In this document: positions 38,201 to 45,900 of the stretch, one piece after another | How positions within the stretch are numbered: position 1 is the stretch's first letter | Layout: every line of letters starts with the position of its first letter | Origin: Rhodeus uyekii | Taxonomy: Eukaryota > Chordata > Actinopteri > Cypriniformes > Acheilognathidae | Assembly (NCBI GenBank): GCA_037043235.1 | Contig: JAWRVZ010000027.1 | Span: 4,589,501 to 4,653,500 of the forward strand | Length of the DNA: 64,000 bases | Reading direction: 5' to 3' | Notes under the pieces: generated by a model | Database searches by the model: none | What the model saw: only the letters and a program-made list of their open reading frames with translations | What the model was told of the DNA's origin: nothing | Program-made: the position numbers and the translations under genes

Positions 38201-39358
38201 ACAGCATCAGCAGTCAACACATTCATTATTCAGGAAAGAGTCTGTGCCGTTGTTTGTTGCCAGTGGTGTCTGTCCAACAAGGAGAAAACAGTCCGGGGGG
38301 GGGGGGGACACAGCGAGGGAAGAGGTCAGCCCTACACTGAAAAAAACGGTGCCCTTTATAAACACAGATTAAACTACGTTTAAGTTGCTTTTTATAAAAA
38401 GCAACAAATCATAGAAGCATGTTGAGTAATGCAAAACACTTAAAAGCATTTCTAAATCACTGCTTACAGACTTAACAACCTCTAATTTCAACATAAAAAC
38501 AAAGCACAAACAGACATTAGAAATAAAATAAGACTGAACGATAACAATGATATCAAACTCCTTCCAGGCATCACATATGACCAAGAAAATCGTTGAACGC
38601 ACCTATGATACCCCAAAATTCAATTCAATTTGATTTTGAGATGCAAATTGCAAGTCATGAAAGCTAAAAAAAAACATTATAGAAGATTTGATATTCCCCC
38701 ACAACCCTTACAAGAATAGAACTGATGAAACCATGGTCCAAGAAACAACCTAAGCAAAAATGATAGATGGCTTGGATGATAAAAATGATGATTACTTAAT
38801 ACTATTCTGAATATTATGGAGACTTAATCTCACTGATTGGTTATGCAAAAAGTAGAATGGTCCTTTTTTTTCTTCTCCTGAACATGGTAATGCCGTGTCT
38901 TCGAACATTTACCACGGTATTCCCATTTAATGTCATGACTGAGAGCAGCACAGTAGTGTTTTGTAAGGGTCTGGTTGTTGGTGTCCCAAATACCATATTC
39001 ACGTACCAAGGTATTTAAACGCAACTCCATTTCGCCCCAAGCAAGACTGATGGAGACGCACAGACATTTTTCTCATTCTTCTTTTTTGTTCTTGTCTGTA
39101 TTTGCATCATATTTCAAGACGCTTCGTTTAAATGCATTGCACAAAACGTATTTCAATAGTTCATAATTTCTCCCACTTAACAAAATATATCTTGAGAAAG
39201 CTAGAGGATAAAAGTCACGACGCTTTTAAGACTTAAACATTGAATTCCCAACCATTTAAAGGCCATATTATTCCCTCTTACCTGCACGAGACGGTGATCT
39301 CTATTTTGGTCGCAGGTACGCTGCTGTTTAACGGATCAAACTCCCCTATCGATGCCAT
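78..39358 (-). CDS. cpne9: copine, CPNE5/8/9 subfamily, most like copine-9 (18 coding exons, 3' end off window)
   Basis: Copines are cytosolic proteins with two C2 domains, for calcium-dependent phospholipid binding, followed by a vWA-like protein-binding domain. Eighteen exons join in frame into 470 codons: C2A about residues 15-128, C2B about 135-260, and vWA from about 298. C2B keeps its five expected Asp ligands (D166, D172, D228, D230, D236). The vWA has the MIDAS-type D308-x-T310-x-S312 and D436. C2A lacks three expected Asp residues (A38, N92, S104). Family members are about 550-590 residues, so roughly 80-120 codons lie beyond position 1. Features recalled as copine-9-like are IATMQLC, WQPF, YNVD and [12 protein letters not shown]. 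The N-terminus [10 protein letters not shown] is more copine-5-like. Subfamily assignment is from memory and needs a phylogeny. No frameshift or stop was found. Confidence 0.85.
238..340 (-). CDS. cpne9: copine coding exon 17 (vWA)
   Basis: It encodes residues 417-451. [19 protein letters not shown] carries the MIDAS D436. Acceptor AATCCTCAG, donor GTGAGT. Confidence 0.92.
2240..2385 (+). repeat. tRNA-Val-derived SINE, copy 1
   Basis: The head TGTAGCTCAATCAACTGG and box B GGTTCGATCCC are Pol III promoter elements. The tail AAGTCGCTTTGGATAAAA is the LINE-type 3' end shared by fish SINEs. The anticodon-arm relic pairs around loop TTTACAA, giving anticodon TAC (Val) in consensus. Lies in a copine intron. 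Confidence 0.85.
3321..3448 (-). CDS. cpne9: copine coding exon 16 (vWA)
   Basis: It encodes residues 375-416 plus two bases. [20 protein letters not shown] and [12 protein letters not shown] are clear copine sequence. The acceptor (AACTCGTAG) has a weak pyrimidine tract, but the phase and the NSDCENANC alignment support it. Donor GTAAGC. Confidence 0.88.
3777..4975 (+). mobile_element. Tc1/mariner-family transposon, inactive
   Basis: Perfect 28-base terminal inverted repeats (CACTCACCTAAAGGATTATT...) are flanked by TA target duplications. The 1.2-kb interior encodes Tc1 transposase remnants: [15 protein letters not shown] (paired-like HTH), WSDESRF (first catalytic Asp) and [11 protein letters not shown] (second Asp). 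Stops at about 4180 and 4328 and several frameshifts destroy the frame. A GGATCCATCATACC motif is duplicated near 4420-4453. Confidence 0.9.
3916..4850 (+). pseudogene. Tc1 transposase pseudogene
   Basis: Reading across frames recovers the DDE-type transposase order: HTH, then the Asp blocks, then a [21 protein letters not shown] block broken by a frameshift near 4730. No intact product is possible. Confidence 0.8.
5330..5572 (+). repeat. cyprinid interspersed repeat, family 2
   Basis: It contains TTCTTCTGCGGAAGACAAAA, TTTGGAACGACATGAG and ATTTTCATTCTTGGGTGAAC, the common AGGGATAGTTCACCC-type repeat. Other pieces: 23815-23914, 24750-24782, 37680-37745, 53515-53600. Confidence 0.6.
5637..5818 (-). 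CDS. cpne9: copine coding exon 15 (vWA)
   Basis: It encodes residues 314-374, the longest exon. It includes [20 protein letters not shown] and [20 protein letters not shown]. The [10 protein letters not shown] form supports copine-9 over copine-5 or -8, which I recall as [10 protein letters not shown]. Donor GTGAGT. Confidence 0.94.
5944..5990 (-). CDS. cpne9: copine coding exon 14 (vWA MIDAS start)
   Basis: It encodes residues 298-313. [15 protein letters not shown] contains the metal-site motif D308-x-T310-x-S312. Acceptor TCTTAACAG, donor GTAAGA. Confidence 0.93.
6086..6430 (+). repeat. cyprinid interspersed repeat, family 1
   Basis: TTTATTCAGCAAACATGG ... TTTCTTGAGCAGTAAATCAG ... ATCATGTGACACTGAAAACT is a repeat I recognise from cyprinid genomes. 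Further copies: 15395-15700 (-), 30590-30790 (-), 43060-43372 (+), 54760-55060 (+). Recognition is by eye; class not assigned. Confidence 0.6.
9001..9152 (-). repeat. tRNA-Val-derived SINE, copy 2
   Basis: Same family as copy 1, reversed, with box B as GGGATCGAACCC on the plus strand. It sits about 350 bases from copine exon 13. Confidence 0.85.
9509..9570 (-). CDS. cpne9: copine coding exon 13
   Basis: It encodes residues 278-297 plus two bases. [20 protein letters not shown] leads into the vWA domain. Acceptor TCTCTCTAG, donor GTGAGT. Confidence 0.92.
9671..9724 (-). CDS. cpne9: copine coding exon 12 (basic linker)
   Basis: It encodes residues 260-277. [18 protein letters not shown] is the lysine-rich segment found between C2B and the vWA region. 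Acceptor TCGTTCAG, donor GTATGT. Confidence 0.93.
10288..10363 (-). CDS. cpne9: copine coding exon 11 (C2B)
   Basis: It encodes residues 234-259. [19 protein letters not shown] completes calcium loop 3 with D236. Acceptor TTCTTCAG, donor GTAAAAG. Confidence 0.93.
10556..10597 (-). CDS. cpne9: copine coding exon 10 (C2B)
   Basis: It encodes residues 220-233 ([14 protein letters not shown]), with calcium-ligand positions D228 and D230 present. Acceptor CTCTCCAG, donor GTACG. Confidence 0.92.
11026..11615. mobile_element. Tigger/pogo-like MITE (590 bp)
   Basis: It begins CAGTGATCCCTCGTTTATCG and ends with the matching inverted end (...GTGAGGGATTACTG), with TA on both sides. The interior has no transposase. 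It lies in the copine intron between exons 9 and 10. Confidence 0.85.
11711..11841 (+). repeat. direct repeat A flanking copine exon 9
   Basis: ACGTTCTGTAAGATCAAACC ... GTAGAGGAATAATGC ... AACATCTGTATAA is repeated at 12838-13005. The pair brackets exon 9. Confidence 0.8.
12100..12204 (-). CDS. cpne9: copine coding exon 9 (C2B)
   Basis: It encodes residues 185-219. [19 protein letters not shown] and [12 protein letters not shown] are highly conserved in copines. Acceptor TTTTGTAG, donor GTGAGG. It is flanked on both sides by a diverged ~130-bp direct repeat. Confidence 0.93.
12838..13005 (+). repeat. direct repeat B flanking copine exon 9
   Basis: Second copy of repeat A with an extra ~35-base A/C-rich insert (AAACTAAAATAA units). 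Confidence 0.8.
13005..13060 (+). repeat. weak tRNA-like (SINE head) relic
   Basis: TATAATGGATAGAGTCAGAC ... GTAGGTTTGATTCT resembles degenerate A and B boxes of a different tRNA-derived SINE. No tail is identifiable. Confidence 0.3.
13473..13655 (+). pseudogene. degenerate THAP-like zinc-finger remnant in a copine intron
   Basis: The 60-codon frame starts [15 protein letters not shown], has RQWLKAANN, and ends [13 protein letters not shown]. This resembles the THAP pattern C-x4-C ... W ... C-x2-H-F. The expected final His is Asp and the HRFP core is missing. THAP domains occur in P-element-, Kolobok- and THAP9-type transposases and in host regulators. A second frame continues [20 protein letters not shown], suggesting a frameshift near 13655. 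Confidence 0.45.
13913..14016 (-). CDS. cpne9: copine coding exon 8 (C2B calcium loop 1)
   Basis: It encodes residues 151-184 plus two bases. It carries [20 protein letters not shown], with predicted calcium ligands D166 and D172 intact. Acceptor ATAACAG, donor GTGAGT. Confidence 0.93.
14422..14460. repeat. (GA)n microsatellite
   Basis: Slightly interrupted GA run of about 38 bases in a copine intron. Confidence 0.95.
15000..15700 (-). repeat. cyprinid interspersed repeat, family 1, second copy, split
   Basis: The start (CACTACCTTTCAAAAAGTTT) and the main body (CACCTGATCCTTCAGAAATC, 15395 on) are separated by about 330 bases of other sequence, consistent with an insertion inside the repeat. 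Confidence 0.5.
16630..16680. repeat. (GT)n microsatellite near copine exon 7
   Basis: GT run, then GCGTGCATGTGTGCGTGC; it lies only about 16 bases past the exon 7 donor side. Confidence 0.9.
16696..16759 (-). CDS. cpne9: copine coding exon 7 (C2A-C2B linker, start of C2B)
   Basis: It encodes residues 129-150. [20 protein letters not shown] is the conserved start of C2B. Donor GTCAGT. The intron to exon 6 is about 11 kb, the longest in the window. Confidence 0.9.
18353..18493. repeat. (TA)n and (CA)n microsatellites
   Basis: TA run at 18353-18386 and CA run at 18457-18493, separated by unique sequence. Confidence 0.95.
18578..19975 (-). mobile_element. non-LTR retrotransposon (LINE) fragment, reverse-transcriptase 3' half
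   Basis: Minus-strand frames give broken RT sequence in order: a [20 protein letters not shown] block (near 19690), [34 protein letters not shown], then TVEMIVD (near 19270), and after the SINE insertion [20 protein letters not shown] and [20 protein letters not shown]. This is the C-terminal half of a fish LINE ORF2. It is 5'-truncated with stops and frameshifts. The clade (L2, CR1 or Rex-like) is not resolved by eye. Confidence 0.8.
19052..19195 (+). repeat. tRNA-Val-derived SINE, copy 3, nested in a LINE
   Basis: The 5' end carries a short GTAGCT triplication. Body and tail match the other copies. The reverse-transcriptase reading on the opposite strand is interrupted exactly by this element, so it inserted after the LINE. 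Confidence 0.85.
20176..20335 (+). repeat. tandem duplication of about 77 bp
   Basis: The segment TTTTTAATGTACTAATTTAA ... AAATCTATTTCTATATTCT occurs twice in a row with few differences. Confidence 0.8.
21611..21710. repeat. near-perfect inverted repeat with a (TA)n loop
   Basis: The arm at 21611-21646 and its inverse at 21675-21710 match at 35 of 36 positions around a TA tract. The same arm occurs again, direct, at 21778-21813. A longer (TA)n run precedes at 21563-21604. Confidence 0.85.
21955..22012. repeat. hairpin-forming inverted repeat
   Basis: TCTCGGAAAGGAGGATATTA and the inverse TATATCCTCCTTTCCGAGA, separated by about 20 bases, could fold into a stable stem. Confidence 0.7.
22024..22145 (+). 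repeat. 41-bp tandem repeat carrying inverted CCAAT boxes
   Basis: CTGATTGGTC recurs at 22026, 22067 and 22108, exactly 41 bases apart, each followed by GTTGTCANTGGT-like sequence. Each unit contains ATTGG, the reverse of CCAAT. Confidence 0.75.
23915..24651 (+). mobile_element. Tigger-like DNA transposon, internally deleted, keeping an N-terminal ORF
   Basis: Ends CAGTAGAACCCCGACTTACG and its inverse are flanked by TA. The left part is GC-rich and promoter-like (24080-24260). A 76-codon ORF at 24349 encodes only the transposase N-terminus; the rest of the gene has been deleted. Flanks at 23815-23914 and 24654-24782 look like two halves of a common cyprinid repeat, suggesting nested insertion. 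Confidence 0.85.
24349..24579 (+). CDS. truncated Tigger/CENP-B-type transposase: isolated psq helix-turn-helix
   Basis: The 76-aa product has [19 protein letters not shown] and [20 protein letters not shown], the pipsqueak-type helix-turn-helix at the N-terminus of pogo/Tigger transposases. These domains bind transposon ends. After residue 57 the sequence no longer resembles a transposase, and no DDE catalytic domain follows. The frame is open with an ATG in good context (GCCATGG). It could be dead or could be a stand-alone DNA-binding protein. Confidence 0.6.
   Translation: MDVKIVAEVKGKKRMLSMETKREIIEKNEGGTRLSTIAKEYGRNPSTIGTILNKLYYKIKCGVFVGLGLGNLHVKA
26881..26968. repeat. (GT)44 microsatellite
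   Basis: An uninterrupted run of 88 bases, the longest pure CA/GT run in the window. Confidence 0.98.
27919..27995 (-). CDS. cpne9: copine coding exon 6 (end of C2A)
   Basis: It encodes residues 104-128 plus two bases. [20 protein letters not shown] matches family (D)FLGQxFCTLGEIVGS. S104 stands where a calcium-ligand Asp is normal. Acceptor CTCTCACAG, donor GTAAGT. Confidence 0.9.
28563..28602 (-). CDS. cpne9: copine coding exon 5 (C2A calcium loop 3)
   Basis: This 40-base exon encodes residues 90-103, [14 protein letters not shown]. It lies between TAATGCAG and GTAAGC. It is the only candidate between exons 4 and 6 that keeps frame and resembles the family's Y(D/N)VDSK segment. N92 replaces the usual loop-3 Asp and D94 is kept. 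Confidence 0.82.
28714..28817 (-). CDS. cpne9: copine coding exon 4 (C2A)
   Basis: It encodes residues 56-89 plus two bases. It contains [19 protein letters not shown] and [13 protein letters not shown], nearly invariant in copines. The donor is GTAAGT and the acceptor TTGTTTAG. Confidence 0.92.
28818..31214. other. copine intron 3
   Basis: It contains TA-rich tracts near 29220-29270 and a family 1 fragment (30590-30790). Nothing else recognised. Confidence 0.55.
30590..30790 (-). repeat. cyprinid interspersed repeat, family 1, partial
   Basis: CTTTCAGCATCATTAATTTA and CACATGATCCTTCAGAAATC match the reversed family body. Confidence 0.55.
31215..31261 (-). CDS. cpne9: copine coding exon 3 (C2A)
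   Basis: It encodes residues 40-55, [16 protein letters not shown], matching the family VVLYTQ...WRE segment. It has a CTTCACAG acceptor and GTTAG donor. Confidence 0.85.
31262..34024. other. copine intron 2
   Basis: It contains a short (GGAT)n at 31704-31723, short TAG/TAA repeats near 33620-33665 and the hAT-like MITE. A GTCACGTGAC palindrome and ATGGCGGATG lie near 33307-33335, possibly part of another repeat. The rest is unassigned. Confidence 0.5.
33729..34011. mobile_element. hAT-like MITE next to copine exon 2
   Basis: The left end GGGCCTGTTTACACCTGGTA and the right end (inverse CCCTGTTTACTCCTGCTATT) match a MITE type common in fish. No target duplication is clear. The right end lies about 12 bases from the exon 2 splice donor at 34024. 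Confidence 0.6.
34025..34065 (-). CDS. cpne9: copine coding exon 2 (C2A calcium loop 1)
   Basis: It encodes residues 26-39. The acceptor follows a TTTTTCTTTCTCCAG tract and the donor is GTAA. Sequence [14 protein letters not shown] aligns with the family motif LLDxDTFSKSDP. D32 is kept but the second calcium-ligand Asp is A38. Confidence 0.8.
36405..37255. repeat. foldback element with inverted arms around a minisatellite
   Basis: Left arm (about 36405-36690: GTCGTTCCAAACC, GACAGATACGCAACTACC, AAGAGACTTGATTGCTTTAT) is the approximate inverse of the right arm (about 37000-37255: ATAAAGCGATCAAGTCCCTT, GTTGCGTATCTGTTAAAGGA). The arm ends match a widespread cyprinid repeat. Confidence 0.65.
36730..36955. 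repeat. 51-bp tandem minisatellite (about 3.5 clean copies plus a diverged one)
   Basis: The unit starts ATGAACCTCATTGGTTCTTG at 36781, 36832, 36883 and 36934, exactly 51 bases apart. Since 51 is a multiple of three, the minus strand stays open as a 17-residue repeat ([17 protein letters not shown]). A diverged unit precedes at about 36730. No sign that it is translated. Confidence 0.85.
39282..39358 (-). CDS. cpne9: copine coding exon 1 (start codon)
   Basis: It encodes residues 1-25 plus two bases of codon 26 and ends at a GTAAGAG donor. The ATG at 39358 is chosen because [11 protein letters not shown] right after it is the universal copine start of C2A. Upstream sequence is probably 5' UTR. 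Confidence 0.85.
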
Positions 39359-42300
39359 CGCAGCTCCTCGGGAGTTTGAGATAAGTCTTCAAATGACTCC
39401 AAAATCTGGGTCTCACTCGTATCTGGCGTCGCACGTGTAATGTGACCCACCAAACTGGCGAAGAAATGTGGTTTTCCTTAGGATTTGGACAGAGCGAACA
39501 TCACCGGTCCGGCTGAGGCGCACCTGAGGAGAGTCTGACTGGACCTCCTCTCGTCCTCCCTCCGACTCCGCTTTCAAAACTTAAATTGAAAACATAAATT
39601 TTTAATACTACAGAAGCCATTCAATATTTATGGGATGTGGTATCAGATATGGATCTGAAACCTTTGGGGACGTTTAATCTATTGATGTGGGGAAACGTTT
39701 TTCAAACATCCAGTTTCCCAAACGCCCACGGGCTTTAAAACCCAGCTGTGCTAAACGACGATGTTGCGCAGTATAAACAGCTAAACACTCAAGTATTTCC
39801 CAGCACCTTATGATAACAAGAAACGAGTTATGAATCTGCTGATAAATCGGAAAAGCACTAAATGGCTTTATCTCAAAATCGAGTGCCTTCACAAAATAGC
39901 ATGTTTGACTATCTGATGTTCGAGATAAACATCTAAAACCATCTTTATGATGATCAAAAAATGCTGCTAAACTAACGAAAAAATGAGGGGAAATGACTCA
40001 CAAAGATGGTAATCATTCACTGTACAAAAGCATCTTTGTGTGCGTGTTTGTGTATATATGTATGTATTCATAAATCAGCAAAACGGTAACAAAATCTAAT
40101 GAATGGCATACATATATAGTATTTTGGGGCATCAAATGTTTTATTTACACATCTGAATGCACCTATGAGGCTCAAAAGCGCTACAATAACTACATATTAC
40201 CAAAAAATATTATTTTTGTGCATGAAACCACTTTGGTTCGTTCTCAAAATCTAGTTAACTGCCAATCAAGATAGCAATATTTAGCATCATCCTCACAGGT
40301 TGCCCAAAAATGTTGACTTAACTATTGAAATGAAGTGAGTAAACAAACATGGAATGGCATGGTAAAAGAGAAAGAGGTAATCTTTCTGTAGCATATTACC
40401 ATACCATGGTACTGCTACAATACTTTATAATTTGCTATAATTATTAATAATAATTTACTCAACATAAACCCATTTATAAATTAGCAATTCAAAAGTCTAA
40501 ACTTGCCTGTGTTTCCCAAAAATTGACTATAAAAAAGGGGTGGTGGATCTGTATTCCCACTGTACCATGTCAAAACAACTATTTTTAATATTATTGATCA
40601 TTTAAAACTATTAGTACCAAGGGGGTAAATAAAATGGTAGTGCCATTTTTCTGTCCTTTTTTAAATATTTGAATCCCTGTGGTCAATTTGATTTGAGTTT
40701 CCAGCCATCTTTGAAGTGACCAGACTTTTAACCTAAATTTTAATAAAACTCTAGTGCCCTGCTGGAAGATGGAAAAGCTGTTATATCTTCTGGATGCTTT
40801 CCCTAACGGCTAGTGATGGGCAGTATTGCTGCGCCGCTCTTCAATTGCTTTCGGGAGATGGCACATTGAACCTCTTGGCCAAAAAAGAAAGCGAAAGAGA
40901 GTGTGAATGGGGACAGGGAGGGGGAACAGAGTGAGCCCACGGATGAGAGGAACCTCTCTAACCGAACCCATCTACAGGGAAATTTAATTGTCCTTTGAGG
41001 TGAATCTCTGCTTAGCTTTCCAGTCACAAACTCAAAGCAAGAGATGGATTGGGAAAGAGGGTGTGGGAGACTCTCATTACACCTGCATACAAAAGACCGC
41101 CTGCGTCCCGCCGTCCTTGAGATGCCAGAAACCTACAGCTTCAGAGAAGAAATGAGAATACACAGCAAGATGCACAATATGCTCATTAGTGATGTGTCAG
41201 TCACAGTGACAGTTCACGTATTGTTGTTTTAGAGGAGCAAAATACAGATATAAAATCATATTGAATATAAGACATGACAAAATAAATTGGTCCTGCCATA
41301 AGAATGTTCCATCATCCTCTCCTCCTGCGAAGTCGGCATCGCTGTCCTGAATCCTCAGGTTTGGAATTTAAACTCCTAAGCCTGAAATGTTCAACTTTGG
41401 CTGGTAAAACGGGCAAAAATCAAACATGGAATTATATTAAAGGAGGGACATGTCTAGAAACCCCCCAATTCACCATAACAACCAAAAGGTAATGCATTTA
41501 GAAAAGCAGTAACCATTAGAACACCTAATATATTAAGTTTCATTGTTCAAACATTTCATTCATTCAGTCTTGTGTGGATTCTCAATGCAAGCAGAAGCAA
41601 ATGGAAGAGGACACAGCTCCAAATCTTCTGTCACAGCTTTCCTTTCATACAACAGAGTATGAAATCCAATGTTACGTTCTTCTTGGTCTTCAAGCTTTTG
41701 TGACAAACTGATTACCTCAACTTTTATTTACTAAACTGCTGGACATTTACATTAACTTTGTAAAGTTAATTTTTGGATTTGTAAAGACAAAAATATAATA
41801 ATGATTTCCTAAATAAGGCTTCATGCACACACATTCAAATTCACCCTATTGATTTTCTAAGTGCATGTTAGAGCTGAACAATTTTAATTAAAAAAATGAC
41901 ACAAAATATTATATTTCACGTTCATCTGCCTCCTCTTTAGTGTGTAACGCCCACATCTTAAAACCCAATCAACGAAAAGAAGCAAGTGCATTTTAATTTT
42001 AGATAAGCCCTTACACTCTGATGTGCATCACAATACAGAAGAAAAACTTGTTTCATTTCAATATTAAACCTAATCGAGAAGCGGCCCAATATTAATAGGT
42101 CCAATCGACATCTCCAAAAATCCAATCAATCGATGAAAAAGAACCAAGTTTCAATAAGCTGTGTCGACACTCTGAAGTACATCACAATTTGAAAGAAGAA
42201 TCATGTTTCATCTTGACTTTAAACCCAATTCGAGACGAATAATGAAGGTGACCAACATTACTTAAGGAACAAACTTCCTCAGTGGTTTAATGTAATCATG

Positions 42301-42840
42301 ATCACAAACAGGCTTAAAATCTAAATGCTTTTCCAAAACCACCAGAAATGGTAAGTAATAGCCAATCTAATCTTTTTAAACACTGAAAACTAAATAAAAA
42401 TTAGGAAAACAAGGCAAGAGTCCAACACATGCACACAGTAGAGCGAATGCGAACCTTCATGCTATGTAACATGGTTATCTTCTGGTTTGCACTTAAGCAA
42501 TAGAATCTGTAGCTACACATCTGACCGATTAATAAAAGAATAATTCTTGTAAGGAAGCAGGTTCTGAAGTTTCGGGAGAAAAATATGGACAAGGAAAAAG
42601 CATCTAAGTTTCTCCTCTGAAGATAATGGACACACACAGATACACACCACTGAGCACCAAGACGCCCTGTCGTCTAACTCAGAGGAGATGTTTTCCAGAG
42701 AGCCTTGAAGTGTGAAGAAAAGAGTTTTAAGGTTTCTCAGCGGACTCTTGTGAAAGCTACAGTGCCCCCTGATGACGAGAAGAATGCACAGCCTACGTTA
42801 AGTCCCTTTGTGAGGCATGACAGTGTGACTGTACGTGTTT
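39359..42840. other. intergenic region between cmtr1 and the copine gene
   Basis: It must hold the copine promoter and 5' UTR (about 39359-39600, moderately GC-rich) and any cmtr1 3' UTR beyond the stop. Both genes run leftward, tail to head. No further gene seen. Confidence 0.55.
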
Positions 42841-42845
42841 TTATT
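42840..42845 (-). terminator. AATAAA hexamer overlapping the cmtr1 stop codon
   Basis: The last codons read CAA CAA TAA followed by AAA, so a perfect AATAAA polyadenylation hexamer contains the stop codon. If used, the 3' UTR would be only some tens of bases. Use is not shown by the sequence; a longer 3' UTR with a downstream signal is equally possible. Confidence 0.4.
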
Positions 42846-42976
42846 GTTGACAGTGCAGATGGATAAAAGAGAGAACGTCGTCTTTAGACAGTTTGTCGGG
42901 GTTGATCCGCGTCTGTGAGTCATGAACTCGGACTCCTTCCTCCCAAGCCCAAAATAACCTGTCTTTATGACATGCG
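42841..42976 (-). CDS. cmtr1: cmtr1 coding exon 23 (stop codon)
   Basis: It encodes residues 785-829 and the TAA stop at 42843-42841. RLFWAWEEGVRVHDSQ and LSKDDVLSFI match the human C-terminus. Acceptor CTGTTTCAG. The segment just after the acceptor (HACHKD) is diverged from human HICYYG. Confidence 0.93.
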
Positions 42977-45900
42977 CTGAAACAGAACAACAGAGAGAAA
43001 CAAATGAACAATAAGGCGAGCGCGCAGGTGTTTATGAATGAGAACTCTCTATATTACACATCTGCTCAAAGGTTTGCAGTCAATAAGATTTTCCCTTTTT
43101 TTCAAAAAACTAATTCTTTTATTCAGCAAGGACACATTAAATTGATCAAAAGCTTTGGCATTCTATACCAAAAAACAAACAAAAGCTTTTCTTTTTATTC
43201 ATCAAAGGTTTCCACAAAAACAAAGAAACATTTTTTGAGTAGCAAATCAGCATATTAGAATTACTTCACTATAATACGACTACTTTTGTATAGTATTTTT
43301 GAACAAATAAATGCAGTCTTGAGATTTCATTAAAAAAAATATAATCAATCCCAAACTTTTGAACAGTAGTCAATTAAACATGAATTATTACCATTAAATA
43401 TAAAACATATGTTAAGCTCTACTGACTGCATCTATTATGTCAGAGAATTAACAGAGAATTTTGACAAGAAAAAATAGTTTACAGTAATGCTAGAAACCTC
43501 ATACGATAAATACAATAAGACTAATTCACCGCTGGATCATATGAGATTTTCTTGTGAGGTTTTATAATAGGGTTTTTCCAATTTATGTGTAAAATAAATC
43601 CTGTGATAAACATAATTTGACTATAGTTTGACATTTTGTTGTACAAAGTAAATTACACACAAACACCCATAGCAAGTGTTAGCAGTGTTCACTCAAAACG
43701 TCAAAATATAGTCAAGTTGTTAATCACAGGCTTTACTTTACTCATAAATAAATAAAAACATTAGAAAAACTTGGCATCATACCTGCACTACTCTATTGGA
43801 ACTAGTGTGATAAAAATCACAAACCAAACTTGTTATAAGTTACACTTGATTTAAACCTGTCATGACCGTGTAAAATCACTTAAGGCAATAACTTTTGCAT
43901 GATGACAAATATAATACAAGCATTATATTGGTAAGATGTACTGATGCAAGTCCATTGCTAAAAGGACAATTCAGATGAATTTACAGCTCATATAACACAC
44001 ATTTTTTGGTTAAAGAATCATTTCAAAATAAGCAGGAAAGCTTTGCTCTAAAGTTGAATTATGAGTGCATAACTATAAACATGACTTTTGTTTGTTTTTA
44101 CAATCCCAGGACAGAGTCAAAAATGTTGCAAAAGTCAAAAGCATGCTCAATGTTTTGAGCCCAGAACATTCCTTTAATGAAACTGCAGAGCAATAACCAA
44201 ACAGTATCTAAGAAAAATGCAATACGATTACAAAAAGCCATTATGAAGGATGTTGAGGGTTTAGACAGAAGCTCCTTTTCTTTGAAGATCAGATGCTACA
44301 TAAAGGCCAGAAATATTTGTGCAACATGCTCATGAAAATTCAGACCAATGTAATAGAATTGTCCTGCTAAGAGCTTCAATTCACTTCATACACTTTAATA
44401 CTTACTGGAAAGGTGCCACAGAACCGGGCGGCAGTACAAAAGTCGATTCTTTGGTCAGCTTATTGTAGAAAAACTTTCTTTTATTACTTTTGCTGAATGC
44501 CATTGTCCATGGATCTGTTAGAAAGAAAAAGAGAGGGGGAAAAAATGTGTTAACAAGCACTCATTAATATTATTCTGTTACTCTGTCCCTCTCTCTCACC
44601 ATTAACAGTTTTGATGATATAAAGGCCGTTGGGAAGGAAGTGACGGTCGTCTCTGCCTGTGTACGAAAGTCTTGGCATCCCTCCTGAGCTCTTGGTTACC
44701 TTCATTTCCAACCTGAAGTGAAAAAAGTGTGTGTGTGCGAGATTTCTACTTTTTTTCTTCTTTTTTTTTTCTACAAGTACGTGATTGATGTGGTGGAACA
44801 TACCTCACAAAGATCTTCTCCATCTCCTCTAACCTATAGACTTCCTTCACTCTAACAAGTGAAAGAGAGAGGGTTAGAAACAGCAAGCGTACTGATTTGC
44901 AATGTCATCATAAACATGAAAGATCCTGTCTAGGCTCTAGTAAAACACAGTATCTTCATGAATTTTACATACTGCACCCTCCGGTGTTCATAGGACTTCC
45001 TGGCCCCCAGGGCTGTCACTGACATGGCAATTAGAACAAGCGCAAAGAGAAAGGAATATTACCGGATCGGGTTCATGTCTGGCCGACTGGGTTTGGACAC
45101 AGCTTTCACAAATTTCTCAGCCATCTGGATTCTGCACCAAAAAAAGTTTTTGTTTTTTTTAATATATATATATACACATAAGTACAAGTCAGATTTGCAT
45201 TTAGATCATAATAAACCCTAATCAACAGCAAATAAAGCTAATTTGTAAGGTCAAAATGAGTGATCATGGACACTACCGTATTTTCCGCACTATAAGGCGC
45301 ACCTAAAAGATTTTCTCAAAAATCGGCTATGCACCTTATAATCCAGTGCGCCTTGTGTGTGGATTGGGTACAAACGTAGCCCCATAATTGATGGTGCGTC
45401 TTATAGTCCGGCGCACCTTATGGTGTGGGAAATACGGTGATCACATTACGCTTTGAAACGATGCATTATGAAAAGCACTAACAAATACATTTGAATTGAA
45501 TATCTAGAGGGCATGATAGCCAATGGACAATATAATTCTGCTAATATATTATAAGACTATAATAATTGAATGTTAGCAAGCTACACGCACAAAAATTGCT
45601 GACATCAATTGAAAATGTATTTTAAATAATACAGAATTATAGCAATGTTTTTAAATCAATACAGCAATGAACAGCAATACGGTTTCCATGTCATATTGGA
45701 GGAAGTGGACTAATAAAATAGCTTTTTAAGGAAAATTTTGAACTTTTTAATTAAATTAAATGATTTCTACGTGGAATAATTTGGGAGTGGGTTCTGCAAA
45801 AGACCTCTGGTTGAAGTGCTGATCTCTGACGTCAGTGCCGTTGAGAACAAGAGCATCGAGAATGTGCACAGCATTGATCCTTCGCTGGGCTTTTCCCTGT

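Larger units (their letters stand above)
34066..39281. other. copine intron 1
   Basis: The main content is the foldback element and minisatellite. A 13-base G run is at 38295-38307. A GTATGTGGACACC motif at 36212 resembles a mariner end but no partner was found. Confidence 0.55.
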
